Shown in pieces: positions 1 to 7,039 of a stretch of DNA of 13,646 bases; the stretch's first letter is position 1, and every line of letters begins with the position of its first letter. Below the pieces are notes generated by a model that had not been told where the DNA came from, did no database searches, and worked only from the letters and a program-made list of their open reading frames with translations. The stretch covers positions 1 through 13,646 of the forward strand of contig WQXC01000038.1 in NCBI GenBank assembly GCA_009785045.1, written 5' to 3'. The translations under genes and the position numbers were made by a program. Source of the stretch: Treponema sp. (lineage in GTDB: Bacteria > Spirochaetota > Spirochaetia > Treponematales > Breznakiellaceae).

Positions 1-1218
1 CTGGGAATAGTATGCGATTTTAACGGCAGCGCACGCACAGTATCTATAGACAAGGATTTCTTTTCTGCTCTTGGTCTTGGTTTTAAGTGCATTAATGACA
101 AACCCGGACAAATTGCTCACCGTATTGTACCGGAGGGAGAATCATTGGATCCGTGTGTTAGACTGCTGGAAGATGTGCACAGAGAGGATCCATCATTTGT
201 ACTGGGATATGTTCCCGATTGCGACGGCGACAGGGGCAATCTTGTTATTTATGACGATACGATTGGAAAGGCGCGCGCGCTTGAAGCGCAGGAAGTTTTT
301 GCTCTTGCCTGCGTTGCAGAGTTGTCTCATCTAACATGGATATTTAATAACTCTCCTGGCGCGCTTCCTAAAGCCGCTATTGCGATTAATGATCCAACCT
401 CTATGCGAATAGATAAAATAGCTGAATGTTTTGGCGTTGATGTTTTTCGCGCCGAAGTTGGAGAGGCTAATGTTGTTTCGCTTGCCCGCAAACTGCGTAA
501 TGAAGGTTACCTTGTGCGGATTCTTGGTGAAGGCTCTGCAGGTGGCAATATTACCCATCCATCTGCTGTTCGTGACCCAATTAATACGGTTCTTGCAATT
601 GTTAAAATGCTTGCGGTACGAAGTATCGATGGCAAACCAGGTCTTTTTGAGATTTGGTGCAAAAAATCAAGGCAGACAGAAAAATATAAAAGCGATTTTT
701 TAATTTCTGATATTATCGCAAGTCTGCCGTCTTTTGTGACCACTCCCGCATATAATAAAGATGCAGTTATGCGGATAAAAACGCAGGATCATGTTGTGTT
801 AAAAGACCGTTATCAGGAAGTTTTTCTACGGGAGTGGGAGGAGCAGAAAGAACAGTTAAAAACACGTTTTGGCATTTATGGCTGGGAAGCAATTGCATAT
901 AACGGAATTACGGAGAAACGCGGTATAAAACGGTTTGGAGAAGCTGGCAAGGGAGGGTTAAAAATCCTTTTTTCTGATGCCAAAAGCAATGAAATTGCCT
1001 ATATTTGGATGAGAGGGTCTGCTACAGAGCCTGTTTTCCGTATCATGGCTGACGTGGGCGCTGCCGAATGGCAGCGAGTAAAATCAACTTCCTTACACGC
1101 GCCGACCGAAGGGAGGCCTGTGGGAGCTGCCGAAGGGAAACCTACTGTAAATTCCGCTGCCGAGCGGTACTTGCTTGATTGGCAGCGATGTATGATAATG
1201 ACGGCAGACGCTGGTTGA
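1..1218 (+). CDS. Phosphoglucomutase/phosphomannomutase family protein, 5'-truncated by window edge
   Basis: The frame is open from base 1 and ends at TGA 1216-1218, giving 405 residues without the N-terminus. Alpha-D-phosphohexomutases move phosphate between C1 and C6 of hexose phosphates, feeding glycogen, cell-envelope sugar or nucleotide-sugar synthesis in the cytoplasm. Seen: the metal-binding loop DCDGDRG (residues 73-79 of the visible part), a sugar-recognition loop GEGSAGGN (176-183, a variant of the family GEE(S/N)GG) and the domain-4 phosphate-binding loop RGSATEPVFR (338-347). The phosphoserine loop of domain 1 must lie upstream of the window. Odd: after the phosphate loop the protein carries 58 residues in which AAE occurs three times and WQR twice, suggesting a repeat-built insertion. 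The PUR-domain gene follows after 18 bp, so they are probably co-transcribed. Glucose versus mannose specificity cannot be decided from sequence. Confidence 0.9.
   Translation: MGIVCDFNGSARTVSIDKDFFSALGLGFKCINDKPGQIAHRIVPEGESLDPCVRLLEDVHREDPSFVLGYVPDCDGDRGNLVIYDDTIGKARALEAQEVFALACVAELSHLTWIFNNSPGALPKAAIAINDPTSMRIDKIAECFGVDVFRAEVGEANVVSLARKLRNEGYLVRILGEGSAGGNITHPSAVRDPINTVLAIVKMLAVRSIDGKPGLFEIWCKKSRQTEKYKSDFLISDIIASLPSFVTTPAYNKDAVMRIKTQDHVVLKDRYQEVFLREWEEQKEQLKTRFGIYGWEAIAYNGITEKRGIKRFGEAGKGGLKILFSDAKSNEIAYIWMRGSATEPVFRIMADVGAAEWQRVKSTSLHAPTEGRPVGAAEGKPTVNSAAERYLLDWQRCMIMTADAG
1059..1190 (+). repeat. Short repeats and hairpins inside the 3' end of the phosphohexomutase gene
   Basis: GCTGCCGA occurs at 1060-1067, 1126-1133 and 1156-1163, and TGGCAGCGA at 1069-1077 and 1180-1188. 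The first pair forms a perfect 7-bp hairpin (CGCTGCC, loop GAAT, GGCAGCG; 1059-1076). A second, 5-bp hairpin is at 1154-1167 (CCGCT, loop GCCG, AGCGG). CCGAAGGGA-type segments are also repeated at about 1105-1113 and 1130-1138. The reading frame stays open throughout. It looks like a local duplication or a small palindromic repeat absorbed in frame; its origin is unknown. Confidence 0.55.
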
Positions 1219-1236
1219 TAATGTAAGGAGTTTAAA

Positions 1237-1896
1237 ATGGGTATTCGCGGCGAATTGTTTTCACATAAGGTTTTATTACCTAACAGGACATATTTTTTTA
1301 ATGTTAAAGAAAATAGAATGGGAGACCTATACCTCAATATAGTCGAAAGTAAAAATCGCGACAGCGGCGGATTTGACAGACAGTCGGTTATTTTATTCGC
1401 AGATGACTTGCAGGAATTTTTAAAAGGTTTTGAAGAATCTCTTAGAGTGCTGGAAAAAGCAGAGCGTGAAAAACGGCATGGCGGCAAGACAAAACGCGAA
1501 GACAAACCGCACGGTGATAAACCGGCACGGGACAGACCGCGCCCGGACAGACCTCAACGAGAGCGCAGTGGTCCGCGCAGCGACCGTCCGCGCAATGATC
1601 GCGGGGATAGACCCGATCGCGCAGAGAGAGGTCCCCGGAGCGAACGCAAAGAAGGTTTCGGCTCACCCCGCGGAGATCGTCCGCGCAGTGACCGTGGCGG
1701 AGATCGCATTCGCAGTGAACGCCCGCGTAGTGACCGTGGCGGTGATCGCCCTCGCAGTGATCGCCCTCGCAGTGATCGCCCGCGTAACGACCGTGGCGGT
1801 GATCGCTCTCGCAGTGATCGCGGAGAAAGAGGAAATAAAAGCGAATATAAACCTGGAATGAGGAACAAAAGAGTAGTAGTTAAAAAGAAAAATTAA
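1237..1896 (+). CDS. PUR-domain (DUF3276) DNA/RNA-binding protein with Arg/Asp-rich repetitive tail
   Basis: 219 residues. The ATG at 1237 has AAGGAG at 1225-1230, 6 nt upstream. Residues 1-75 (starting GIRGELFSHKV, then NRTYFFNVKEN, YLNIVESK and the SVILFADDLQEFLKGFEE helix) match the single PUR repeat found in spirochaete and Bacteroidetes proteins, which bind single-stranded DNA and RNA as dimers; Borrelia BpuR is the characterised relative and acts as a regulator. Residues 76-208 are a low-complexity tail with ten (S/N)(D/E)R units plus GGDR and GDR spacers, predicted to be disordered and strongly charged, followed by a basic end (KRVVVKKKN). The tail resembles RGG-type RNA-binding regions but alternates Asp with Arg. 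It is probably co-transcribed with the phosphohexomutase. The assignment of the folded domain is firm; the role of the tail is inference. Confidence 0.88.
   Translation: MGIRGELFSHKVLLPNRTYFFNVKENRMGDLYLNIVESKNRDSGGFDRQSVILFADDLQEFLKGFEESLRVLEKAEREKRHGGKTKREDKPHGDKPARDRPRPDRPQRERSGPRSDRPRNDRGDRPDRAERGPRSERKEGFGSPRGDRPRSDRGGDRIRSERPRSDRGGDRPRSDRPRSDRPRNDRGGDRSRSDRGERGNKSEYKPGMRNKRVVVKKKN
1555..1830 (+). repeat. Degenerate tandem repeat encoding (P)RSDR-type units
   Basis: In-frame, Arg-codon-rich (CGC/CGT) repeats encode the PUR-protein tail. The clearest stretch is three 15-bp PRSDR/PRNDR units in tandem at about 1750-1794; GGDR-type units flank it. The array is noticeably more GC-rich than neighbouring genes. 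Near-identical units make it a likely place for copy-number change between strains. There are no unique spacers, so it is not a CRISPR array. Confidence 0.8.
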
Positions 1897-1905
1897 TTTA
1901 TAAAC

Positions 1906-2481
1906 CTATTTCACTTTAAAACTTAATCTCTGAATCGGCGAGGGGCCGTGTAACAATACTGCCTCGCGGTGTGCCTTGGTTGGGTAGCCTTTGTGCTTTT
2001 CGTAGCTGTATAACGGATACAATAGCGCCATCTCATCCATATAACTATCACGCGATGTTTTAGCAAGAATCGAGGCTGCCATTACTTCCGCTACTTTAGC
2101 GTCGGCTTTAACCATGGCTTCGCACTGAACACTAATCTGCGGCACATGAAGGCCGTCGATAATAGCGCAAATATTATCCGGCAGCGGAGTTCCTGTACCG
2201 GCAGCGTTTTTTAACATTTCTTCAAAGGCGCGTTTCATTGCTAAAAGGCTTGCCTGTAAAATGTTTATATCGTCAATTTCTGTATGAGATGCCCAGCCAA
2301 TACCCCAGGTTAGCGATTTTTCACAAATAACGCGCCGCGCTTCCAATCGTCTGCTTTCAGTCAGTTTTTTTGAATCGTTAAGCAGATCCAACGGGAAGTT
2401 TTCGCCTAATATTACAGCGGCAGCGCAGACAGGACCTGCAAGCGGTCCGCGCCCTGCTTCATCAATTCCGCAGATCATCAT
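1906..2481 (-). CDS. rnhB: Ribonuclease HII
   Basis: 191 residues, a normal length for RNase HII. It cleaves the RNA strand of RNA/DNA hybrids and removes single ribonucleotides from DNA. Seen: N-terminal CGIDEAGRGPLAGPV with catalytic D7 and E8, NDSKKL (35-40), D109 in IIDGLHVP, D127 in KADAKV, and the conserved YSYEKHKGYPTKAHREA block (158-174). Together these give the D-E-D-D active site. The start ATG overlaps the stop of the upstream phosphoribosyltransferase gene by ATGA (2478-2481), so translational coupling is likely; there is no strong Shine-Dalgarno sequence of its own. It is the last gene of the leftward five-gene run and ends 9 bp from the convergent PUR-protein gene with no visible terminator. 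Confidence 0.97.
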   Translation of the reverse strand: MMICGIDEAGRGPLAGPVCAAAVILGENFPLDLLNDSKKLTESRRLEARRVICEKSLTWGIGWASHTEIDDINILQASLLAMKRAFEEMLKNAAGTGTPLPDNICAIIDGLHVPQISVQCEAMVKADAKVAEVMAASILAKTSRDSYMDEMALLYPLYSYEKHKGYPTKAHREAVLLHGPSPIQRLSFKVK

Positions 2482-3086
2482 TTCTCTGTTATCACATGCA
2501 TTGCGTTTTTTAAACTGGGATCATGCGAATAATAATTTTCTTCAAGCTCTTTTTCTGTAAGTCCCATAAGCTCATGGCTCATGTAATGTATCCAGTAAGT
2601 ATCATCATTAACGGATACATCATGTTTTCTGCACCAGTAATCCGGCTGAATGGGAAGCTGCACCTGTTTATCTGTAAAATATTTATAGTCGTGAACTGCA
2701 ACCTTTAAATCTTTACGCGGAATTCCTTTATCAAGGATTATTTGCGCCAGATGGTTTATCGTCTTGCCGGAGTCAAAGATGTCGTCAATTAACAGAACCC
2801 TGTCTCCAACGCGTAAATAATCCGGTGAATATGTCCAGCCGTCAACTTTAACCTGATCCGCTTTTGCGACATCGGTGTAGGAGCGCGCTACTACAGCGGC
2901 ATAATAAACAGGGCGTGCTCCCGTGTGTACTATTTTATAGTACTCGCTGATGATGTTTCCAAGATATGCGCCTCCGCGAAGTGACACATAAATTACGTCA
3001 GGAACGAATCCTTCGCTGTAGATACGGTGAGCCAGCTTGATTGCATTGTCACGCACCGCATCAAATTGTAAAAATTCCTTGTTCAT
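2478..3086 (-). CDS. Type I phosphoribosyltransferase, purine-salvage (xanthine/hypoxanthine) type
   Basis: 202 residues. The PRPP-binding signature VLLIDDIFDSGKT is at 97-109, and an earlier VSLRGGAYLG loop (34-43) fits the pyrophosphate-binding site. A C-terminal DTYWIHYMSHEL segment is placed where purine-base-binding aromatic residues sit in xanthine/hypoxanthine-guanine enzymes. The likely reaction is purine base plus PRPP to nucleoside monophosphate in the cytoplasm; the exact base is not decidable by eye. Translation has the best ribosome binding site in the window: AAGGAGGT (3095-3102), 8 nt before the ATG and overlapping the rhomboid stop codon. It sits in an operon with rhomboid, exonuclease III and RNase HII genes; the gap to the rhomboid gene is 6 bp. 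Confidence 0.85.
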   Translation of the reverse strand: MNKEFLQFDAVRDNAIKLAHRIYSEGFVPDVIYVSLRGGAYLGNIISEYYKIVHTGARPVYYAAVVARSYTDVAKADQVKVDGWTYSPDYLRVGDRVLLIDDIFDSGKTINHLAQIILDKGIPRKDLKVAVHDYKYFTDKQVQLPIQPDYWCRKHDVSVNDDTYWIHYMSHELMGLTEKELEENYYSHDPSLKNAMHVITEK

Positions 3087-3092
3087 ATTAAC

Positions 3093-3653
3093 CTACCTCC
3101 TTGGCAGGCGGAAGAAGCCAAAGAAACTTCCGCACAGGCCGCCTATTATATGCGCAAAATGAGAAATGTTTCCGGAATCAGAATTATAAAAAATCTGTAC
3201 ACCCATATATAATATTAATACGAGAATAAAAGTTAGTGGAATTTCACCGCGTGAAAAATTGGTAAATGATGATAAAAGGATCATCATAAAAACAATGCCG
3301 GAAGCGCCTAATAAATAACTGTTAAACAACAGAACGTTTAAAATCCCCGTGGCAAGCGCTGTAATTAACATCATTACAAGCAGCGGTCTTGAGCCGTAAC
3401 TTTCTTCAAGCATGGGACCAATTAGCAGTATTAAAGTTAAATTGTTTATTAAGTGTTCCCAGTGAGCATGTCCCATAACATGGGTAAGAATTGTTACCCA
3501 GTTGTTAATATTTCCAACTTTAAATGTGTCTCTGCCAGGAACCATAAACCAATATTCAACCAGACCCGGCAGGATAGTTCGTGATAAAAGTAAAACAAAA
3601 GCGCAAAGCAGCGCAAATGATAAAACAGCCGGTGCGTTATATTTGATTCTCAT
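3093..3653 (-). CDS. Rhomboid family intramembrane serine protease
   Basis: 186 residues with about six hydrophobic segments, the size of a minimal rhomboid core. Rhomboids cleave transmembrane substrates within the lipid bilayer. Seen: HAHWEHLINNLTLILLIGPMLEE (begins at residue 62), the typical His/Asn-rich first signature; the catalytic serine motif GASG (116-119, S118); and a C-terminal HFAHIIGG segment with the likely catalytic H168. The catalytic pair is therefore intact. The start codon overlaps the exonuclease III stop as ATGA (3650-3653), implying coupling; GAGA about 8 nt upstream is a weak ribosome site. The substrate is unknown, and the operon partners (nucleic-acid enzymes) do not suggest one. 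Confidence 0.9.
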   Translation of the reverse strand: MRIKYNAPAVLSFALLCAFVLLLSRTILPGLVEYWFMVPGRDTFKVGNINNWVTILTHVMGHAHWEHLINNLTLILLIGPMLEESYGSRPLLVMMLITALATGILNVLLFNSYLLGASGIVFMMILLSSFTNFSRGEIPLTFILVLILYMGVQIFYNSDSGNISHFAHIIGGLCGSFFGFFRLPRR

Positions 3654-4420
3654 ATTGAAATCTCAATTTCGACAGGGCAGTGGTCAGACCCCAAAATTTC
3701 CGGTCTTATAATCGATGCTTTTACTTTGGGCAGGAAACCCTTATCTACGCAATGGTAATCGATTCTCCACCCGATATTTTTAACACGCGCCTGACCCATG
3801 TACGACCACCATGTGTAATGATTTGGCTCGCCGGGATGAAAGTGCCGGAAAGTATCAATATGACCTGCTGCCAGAAACGAATCCATCCACGCGCGTTCTT
3901 CGGGCAGGTAGCCTGCGCTGTTTTCGTTTTGCTTTGGACGCGCGATGTCTATCGGAGTGTGCGCAACATTATAATCGCCGCAGAGCAGAAAGTGCTTTCC
4001 CTTTTTTACAATTGAATTACAGAGTTTTAACATTGAATCATTAAATGCAAGTTTATAAGGCAGCCGTTTCCGCTCATCCTGCGAGTTTGGGAAATATGCG
4101 GCTATCAATGTAAATTCTTTGTACTCGGCAATCAGTACTCGTCCTTCATCGTCAAATTCTGGCTTGCCAAGATAACGCACATCCTGCGGCTGGGTTTTTG
4201 TATAAATTGCAACGCCGGAATAACCTTTCTTTTTTGCGCTTGCCCAGAAAGAAGTGTAGGTTGTTCCAACAGGGTTAATAAAAATGGGGGAGAGCTGTCC
4301 AGGTTCGGCTTTAGTCTCGTTAAGACATAATATATCGGGGTTTTCTGTTTTTAGCCATTCAAAGAAACCGCGTTTTTCTACCGCGCGGATGCCATTCACA
4401 TTCCAGGAAATAATTCGCAT
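3650..4420 (-). CDS. xth: Exodeoxyribonuclease III (AP endonuclease, ExoIII/APE1 family)
   Basis: 256 residues, full length. It acts at abasic sites and removes 3' blocking groups in base-excision repair. Seen: MRIISWNVNGIRA with N7, LNETKAE with metal-binding E35, CGDYNVAH (D149, N151), GWRIDYH (D221) and GSDHCPVE (D246, H247), so the active-site set is complete. The start is 15 bp after the MATE gene and has no good Shine-Dalgarno (an AGGAT lies too far away). Instead TATAAT ends 5 nt before the ATG, with TTGAAA 18 bp further up, so this gene and those after it may be transcribed independently as a leaderless mRNA. Sharing an operon with RNase HII gives a small DNA-maintenance set. Confidence 0.96.
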   Translation of the reverse strand: MRIISWNVNGIRAVEKRGFFEWLKTENPDILCLNETKAEPGQLSPIFINPVGTTYTSFWASAKKKGYSGVAIYTKTQPQDVRYLGKPEFDDEGRVLIAEYKEFTLIAAYFPNSQDERKRLPYKLAFNDSMLKLCNSIVKKGKHFLLCGDYNVAHTPIDIARPKQNENSAGYLPEERAWMDSFLAAGHIDTFRHFHPGEPNHYTWWSYMGQARVKNIGWRIDYHCVDKGFLPKVKASIIRPEILGSDHCPVEIEISI

Positions 4421-4425
4421 AAAGT

Positions 4426-4455
4426 ATTATAAATCCTAAATGACCTTTTTTTCAA
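4426..4455 (-). promoter_or_regulatory. Probable sigma-70 promoter inside the MATE 3' end, driving xth
   Basis: On the minus strand TTGAAA (4455-4450), an 18-bp spacer and TATAAT (4431-4426) match the consensus at 11 of 12 positions. The expected start of transcription falls at about 4420-4418, on the start codon of exonuclease III. The -35 box lies within the last MATE codons. Confidence 0.6.
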
Positions 4456-5857
4456 TCCATTTATTGCTTAGCCATCGCTTAGTAAATATTATCCCCCGGA
4501 AAAGGAAGTCTGCGCCCATTGCCAGGTAGACCGCTACAGGTCCCAGCCCAAGCGTAAATGCCATAAAAAAGGCAAGGCATACCCTTACAAGCCACATCGT
4601 GCACGCTGCCGTAATCATGATAAAACGGGCATCCCCTGCCGCTTTAAGCGCATTTGGAAGCACAAAAGACGGGCACCAGAATAATGTTGATGTAATACAG
4701 TGAACTCTTAAAAATAATACGCACATTTCATGCGCTTCTGCAGAAAGATTAAATATGCTTATTATCGGATTCATAAAAATAAAAATATTTATGTTTATAA
4801 AAAGATAAGTTAAATAAGAAAGAATCATTATTTTTTTTGTGTATCGTTTTGCTGCGAGGTAGTCTCTGGCTCCTATGCATTGTCCTACAATTATTAAAAG
4901 CCCCATGCCAAAACCGCTTCCCGGCATAAAAGCGATGGAATTGATTGTCGCGCCTACAGCGTTAGCCGCAATGGCAACAGTTCCGAATGCTGTAAATATT
5001 CTTGTGATAAGTATTTTGCCAATCTGGAACATGGACGCCTCAAGTCCGCTTGGGATACCGATATTAAGAATACGCTTAATCATGGCTCCTTCCAGTTTGA
5101 TTTTTGTTAATCCTGATAAATTAATTATTCTTGTTTTATCTTTTATTAACAGATAAATTAATAAAACAGCGATAACTACGCGTCCGATAAATGTTGATAT
5201 AGCGGCTCCTGCAACACCCCATTTAAAAACATAAATAAAGAGCGCATTACCGGCAATATTAAAAATGTTTAGTATTACAACCGCCCTCATTGGGACTTTT
5301 GAGTTTCCCATGCTGCGGAACATAGCGGCGGCGGCTGTGTATAATGCCAAAAACGGATAAGAAAGCGCAATAAAAAGAAAATATATATTTGCCGCCTGCA
5401 TAACATCATCTGCAATGTTGCCGAAAATAGTCCGCAGCATTAAACCGCGGGTAAATATTGTAAAAATCATTAATGCAATAGAAATTATAAGGCTGATATA
5501 AACAAGCTGTTTTGCCGAACTGCTGGCATTATTTTCTTCTTTGCGTCCAAGGTACTGGCTTGCAACAACAGAGCCGCCTGTAGCAATCGCGTTAAATGCA
5601 GTAATTATTAAGAAGTTTATTGTTTCTACCAGGGAAATGCCGGATACTGCATGTTCGCCGACAGAACTTACCATTACCATGTCGACAATTCCAATTGTTA
5701 CAACAAGAAGCTGTTCGATTATTAAAGGCCAGAATAAAGTAAAAAGCCGTTTGTTGTTCCAGTCTACAGGCGTAAGGGTTACCGGTGTATCAAGAGGAGA
5801 ACTTCGTATTGCCGGTTCATTGCTTATTATTGTTTGCCCAGCGTGCCTGTTATCCAA
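4436..5857 (-). CDS. MATE family multidrug/toxin efflux transporter
   Basis: 473 residues with about twelve membrane segments in two MatE halves (roughly residues 40-220 and 260-440) after a polar 32-residue N-terminal tail. MATE proteins export cationic drugs or metabolites using a Na+ or H+ gradient. Seen: WPLIIEQLLVVTIGIVDMVMVS in the first helix region, YLGRKEE after helix 2, GIPSGLEASMFQIGKI at the start of the second half and GQCIGARDYLAAKRYTKK in the second half, all typical of the family. The start is TTG at 5857, supported by AGGGGA (5870-5865) 7 nt upstream. It is the first gene of the leftward run and is divergent from the DUF2974 hydrolase with 74 bp between starts. The substrate is unknown. 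Confidence 0.92.
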   Translation of the reverse strand: MDNRHAGQTIISNEPAIRSSPLDTPVTLTPVDWNNKRLFTLFWPLIIEQLLVVTIGIVDMVMVSSVGEHAVSGISLVETINFLIITAFNAIATGGSVVASQYLGRKEENNASSSAKQLVYISLIISIALMIFTIFTRGLMLRTIFGNIADDVMQAANIYFLFIALSYPFLALYTAAAAMFRSMGNSKVPMRAVVILNIFNIAGNALFIYVFKWGVAGAAISTFIGRVVIAVLLIYLLIKDKTRIINLSGLTKIKLEGAMIKRILNIGIPSGLEASMFQIGKILITRIFTAFGTVAIAANAVGATINSIAFMPGSGFGMGLLIIVGQCIGARDYLAAKRYTKKIMILSYLTYLFININIFIFMNPIISIFNLSAEAHEMCVLFLRVHCITSTLFWCPSFVLPNALKAAGDARFIMITAACTMWLVRVCLAFFMAFTLGLGPVAVYLAMGADFLFRGIIFTKRWLSNKWIEKKVI

Positions 5858-5882
5858 AGATATTTCCCCTTTTTTCTATTAA

Positions 5883-5892
5883 TAACATGTTA
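5883..5892. promoter_or_regulatory. Palindrome in the divergent MATE/hydrolase promoter region
   Basis: TAACATGTTA is a perfect 10-bp palindrome lying between the two divergent starts. ATGTTA recurs at 5915-5920, and AATAT-GTT-ATATT (5912-5924) is a second dyad. They could be an operator for a regulator controlling both genes, but in AT-rich DNA short palindromes arise easily by chance. Confidence 0.25.
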
Positions 5893-5915
5893 ATGTCGCT
5901 AATGTACACAAAATA

Positions 5916-5931
5916 TGTTATATTTACAAGT
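5916..5931 (+). promoter_or_regulatory. Candidate extended -10 promoter just before the DUF2974 hydrolase
   Basis: TGTTATATT (5916-5924) fits an extended -10 element (TGN plus TATATT). No good -35 box is seen 16-18 bp upstream. The 7 nt after the -10 box lead directly to the ATG at 5932, so the mRNA would be leaderless or nearly so, consistent with the lack of a Shine-Dalgarno sequence. Confidence 0.4.
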
Positions 5932-7038
5932 ATGGCGTGTTTATTCGATTACATAACATGGAGAGGAGATTTATGTTTTTCCGATTCTCCTTTTAACCCT
6001 GTAGATAATATCATATTTTCCCAGCTTTCCTATCTTACTCTGGATGGGATTGTTCCCGGTCCGGAAGAAAAAAAGGGAATCAGTATTGCTTTAGCGGTAA
6101 GAATTTATAATGAGAAACTTAAGGATCCGGAATTTAAGCAGTCATCAATATTTAAGGAAGACAGCGATTTAATCAGAGCTTTGGGCGCTTCCAGGCGGTT
6201 TGGGAATTGCCAGCTCTTTGGTTATGTGAATCATGTTGATACAAACCGTGAAGTTCAATTTTCTGCTGTCTGCGTTTATACAAGCGATGGTCATTGCTTT
6301 GTTGCATACCGCGGAACGGATTCTTCCATTGTGGGGTGGAAAGAAGATTTTAACATGTGCTTTAAGGAAGTTATTCCTTCCCAGCTTGAAGCTGTTACTT
6401 ATCTGGAAAAAATGGCGCCGAAAATAAAAGGGCATTTGCGTATTGGCGGACATTCAAAAGGAGGAAATCTTGCAATTTATGCATCTTCTCATTGCGGAAA
6501 AAAAATAACAAGACGTATAACAAATATTTACTGCAACGATGCGCCTGGTTTTCACGAAAAAGTTCTTTCTGGCGAAGGATACAAGGCAATTAAAGATAAA
6601 ATATTATTTTTTGTTCCGCAGGCATCGATAATAGGAATGTTTTTGGAACATGGATCAAAATACACAGTAATAAAAAGCAGCGAAAGCGGCATAATGCAGC
6701 ATAATCTTTATTCATGGGAAGTAACGTATTGCGATCTTGTAAGAGCTGAGAAATCTACAGCCGGCAGCCGCTTTATTAACAATACATTAAAGGAATGGCT
6801 GAAAAACATTGATAATGACAAACGCGAACAGTTTATAGATTCACTTTATTATATTCTTAATGCGGCAGATGTAAAAACAGTTACCGAGCTTGAAAACGCA
6901 TGGTTTTCTACAGCGGGGCGCGTACTTAAAACGCTTGGAACCGTAGAAGAGTCAAAAAGAAAACTGATAAAGCAGACAATAAAAGAACTTTTTAATTCTG
7001 CAGGACGGAACATCGATACATTATTAAAAGAAAAATAA
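5932..7038 (+). CDS. Mbeg1-like (DUF2974) alpha/beta hydrolase
   Basis: 368 residues from the ATG at 5932. This start is chosen because FDYITWRGDLCFSDSPFNPVDN is the conserved N-terminus of the family; an upstream extension would run into the divergent MATE gene. Lipase-like marks: AYRGTD (125-130) followed by W136, the nucleophile elbow GGHSKGGNLA (172-181) with S175, then D203 in CNDAPGF and H257 in MQHNLYSW, which together form a plausible Ser-Asp-His triad. There is no signal peptide or membrane segment, so it is probably cytoplasmic. Residues 275-368 are a charged helical tail. Substrates of this bacterial family are not established; lipase or esterase activity is inference. The gene is transcribed alone and its stop lies 1 bp from the convergent cardiolipin synthase stop. 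Confidence 0.82.
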   Translation: MACLFDYITWRGDLCFSDSPFNPVDNIIFSQLSYLTLDGIVPGPEEKKGISIALAVRIYNEKLKDPEFKQSSIFKEDSDLIRALGASRRFGNCQLFGYVNHVDTNREVQFSAVCVYTSDGHCFVAYRGTDSSIVGWKEDFNMCFKEVIPSQLEAVTYLEKMAPKIKGHLRIGGHSKGGNLAIYASSHCGKKITRRITNIYCNDAPGFHEKVLSGEGYKAIKDKILFFVPQASIIGMFLEHGSKYTVIKSSESGIMQHNLYSWEVTYCDLVRAEKSTAGSRFINNTLKEWLKNIDNDKREQFIDSLYYILNAADVKTVTELENAWFSTAGRVLKTLGTVEESKRKLIKQTIKELFNSAGRNIDTLLKEK

Positions 7039-7039
7039 C

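Noticed and set aside
71..334. 87-codon ORF near the left edge
   Set aside because: It is an out-of-frame shadow of the phosphohexomutase, whose frame shows family motifs from base 1 on.
1680..1830. Regular repeats resembling a CRISPR array
   Set aside because: Units are 15 bp or less, degenerate, in frame and without unique spacers; they encode protein.
1554..1868. Ser/Arg-rich ORF on the minus strand
   Set aside because: It is the antisense reading of the Arg-codon repeats of the PUR protein; the repeat keeps several frames open.
5785..5931. 49-codon N-terminal extension of the DUF2974 hydrolase
   Set aside because: It overlaps the divergent MATE gene, has no ribosome site, and the family-conserved N-terminus starts at the ATG at 5932.
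5857..5932. Sigma-70 promoter for the MATE gene (TTGTAA, 17 bp, TACATT on the minus strand)
   Set aside because: Only four of six positions match in each box, too weak to annotate in AT-rich DNA.
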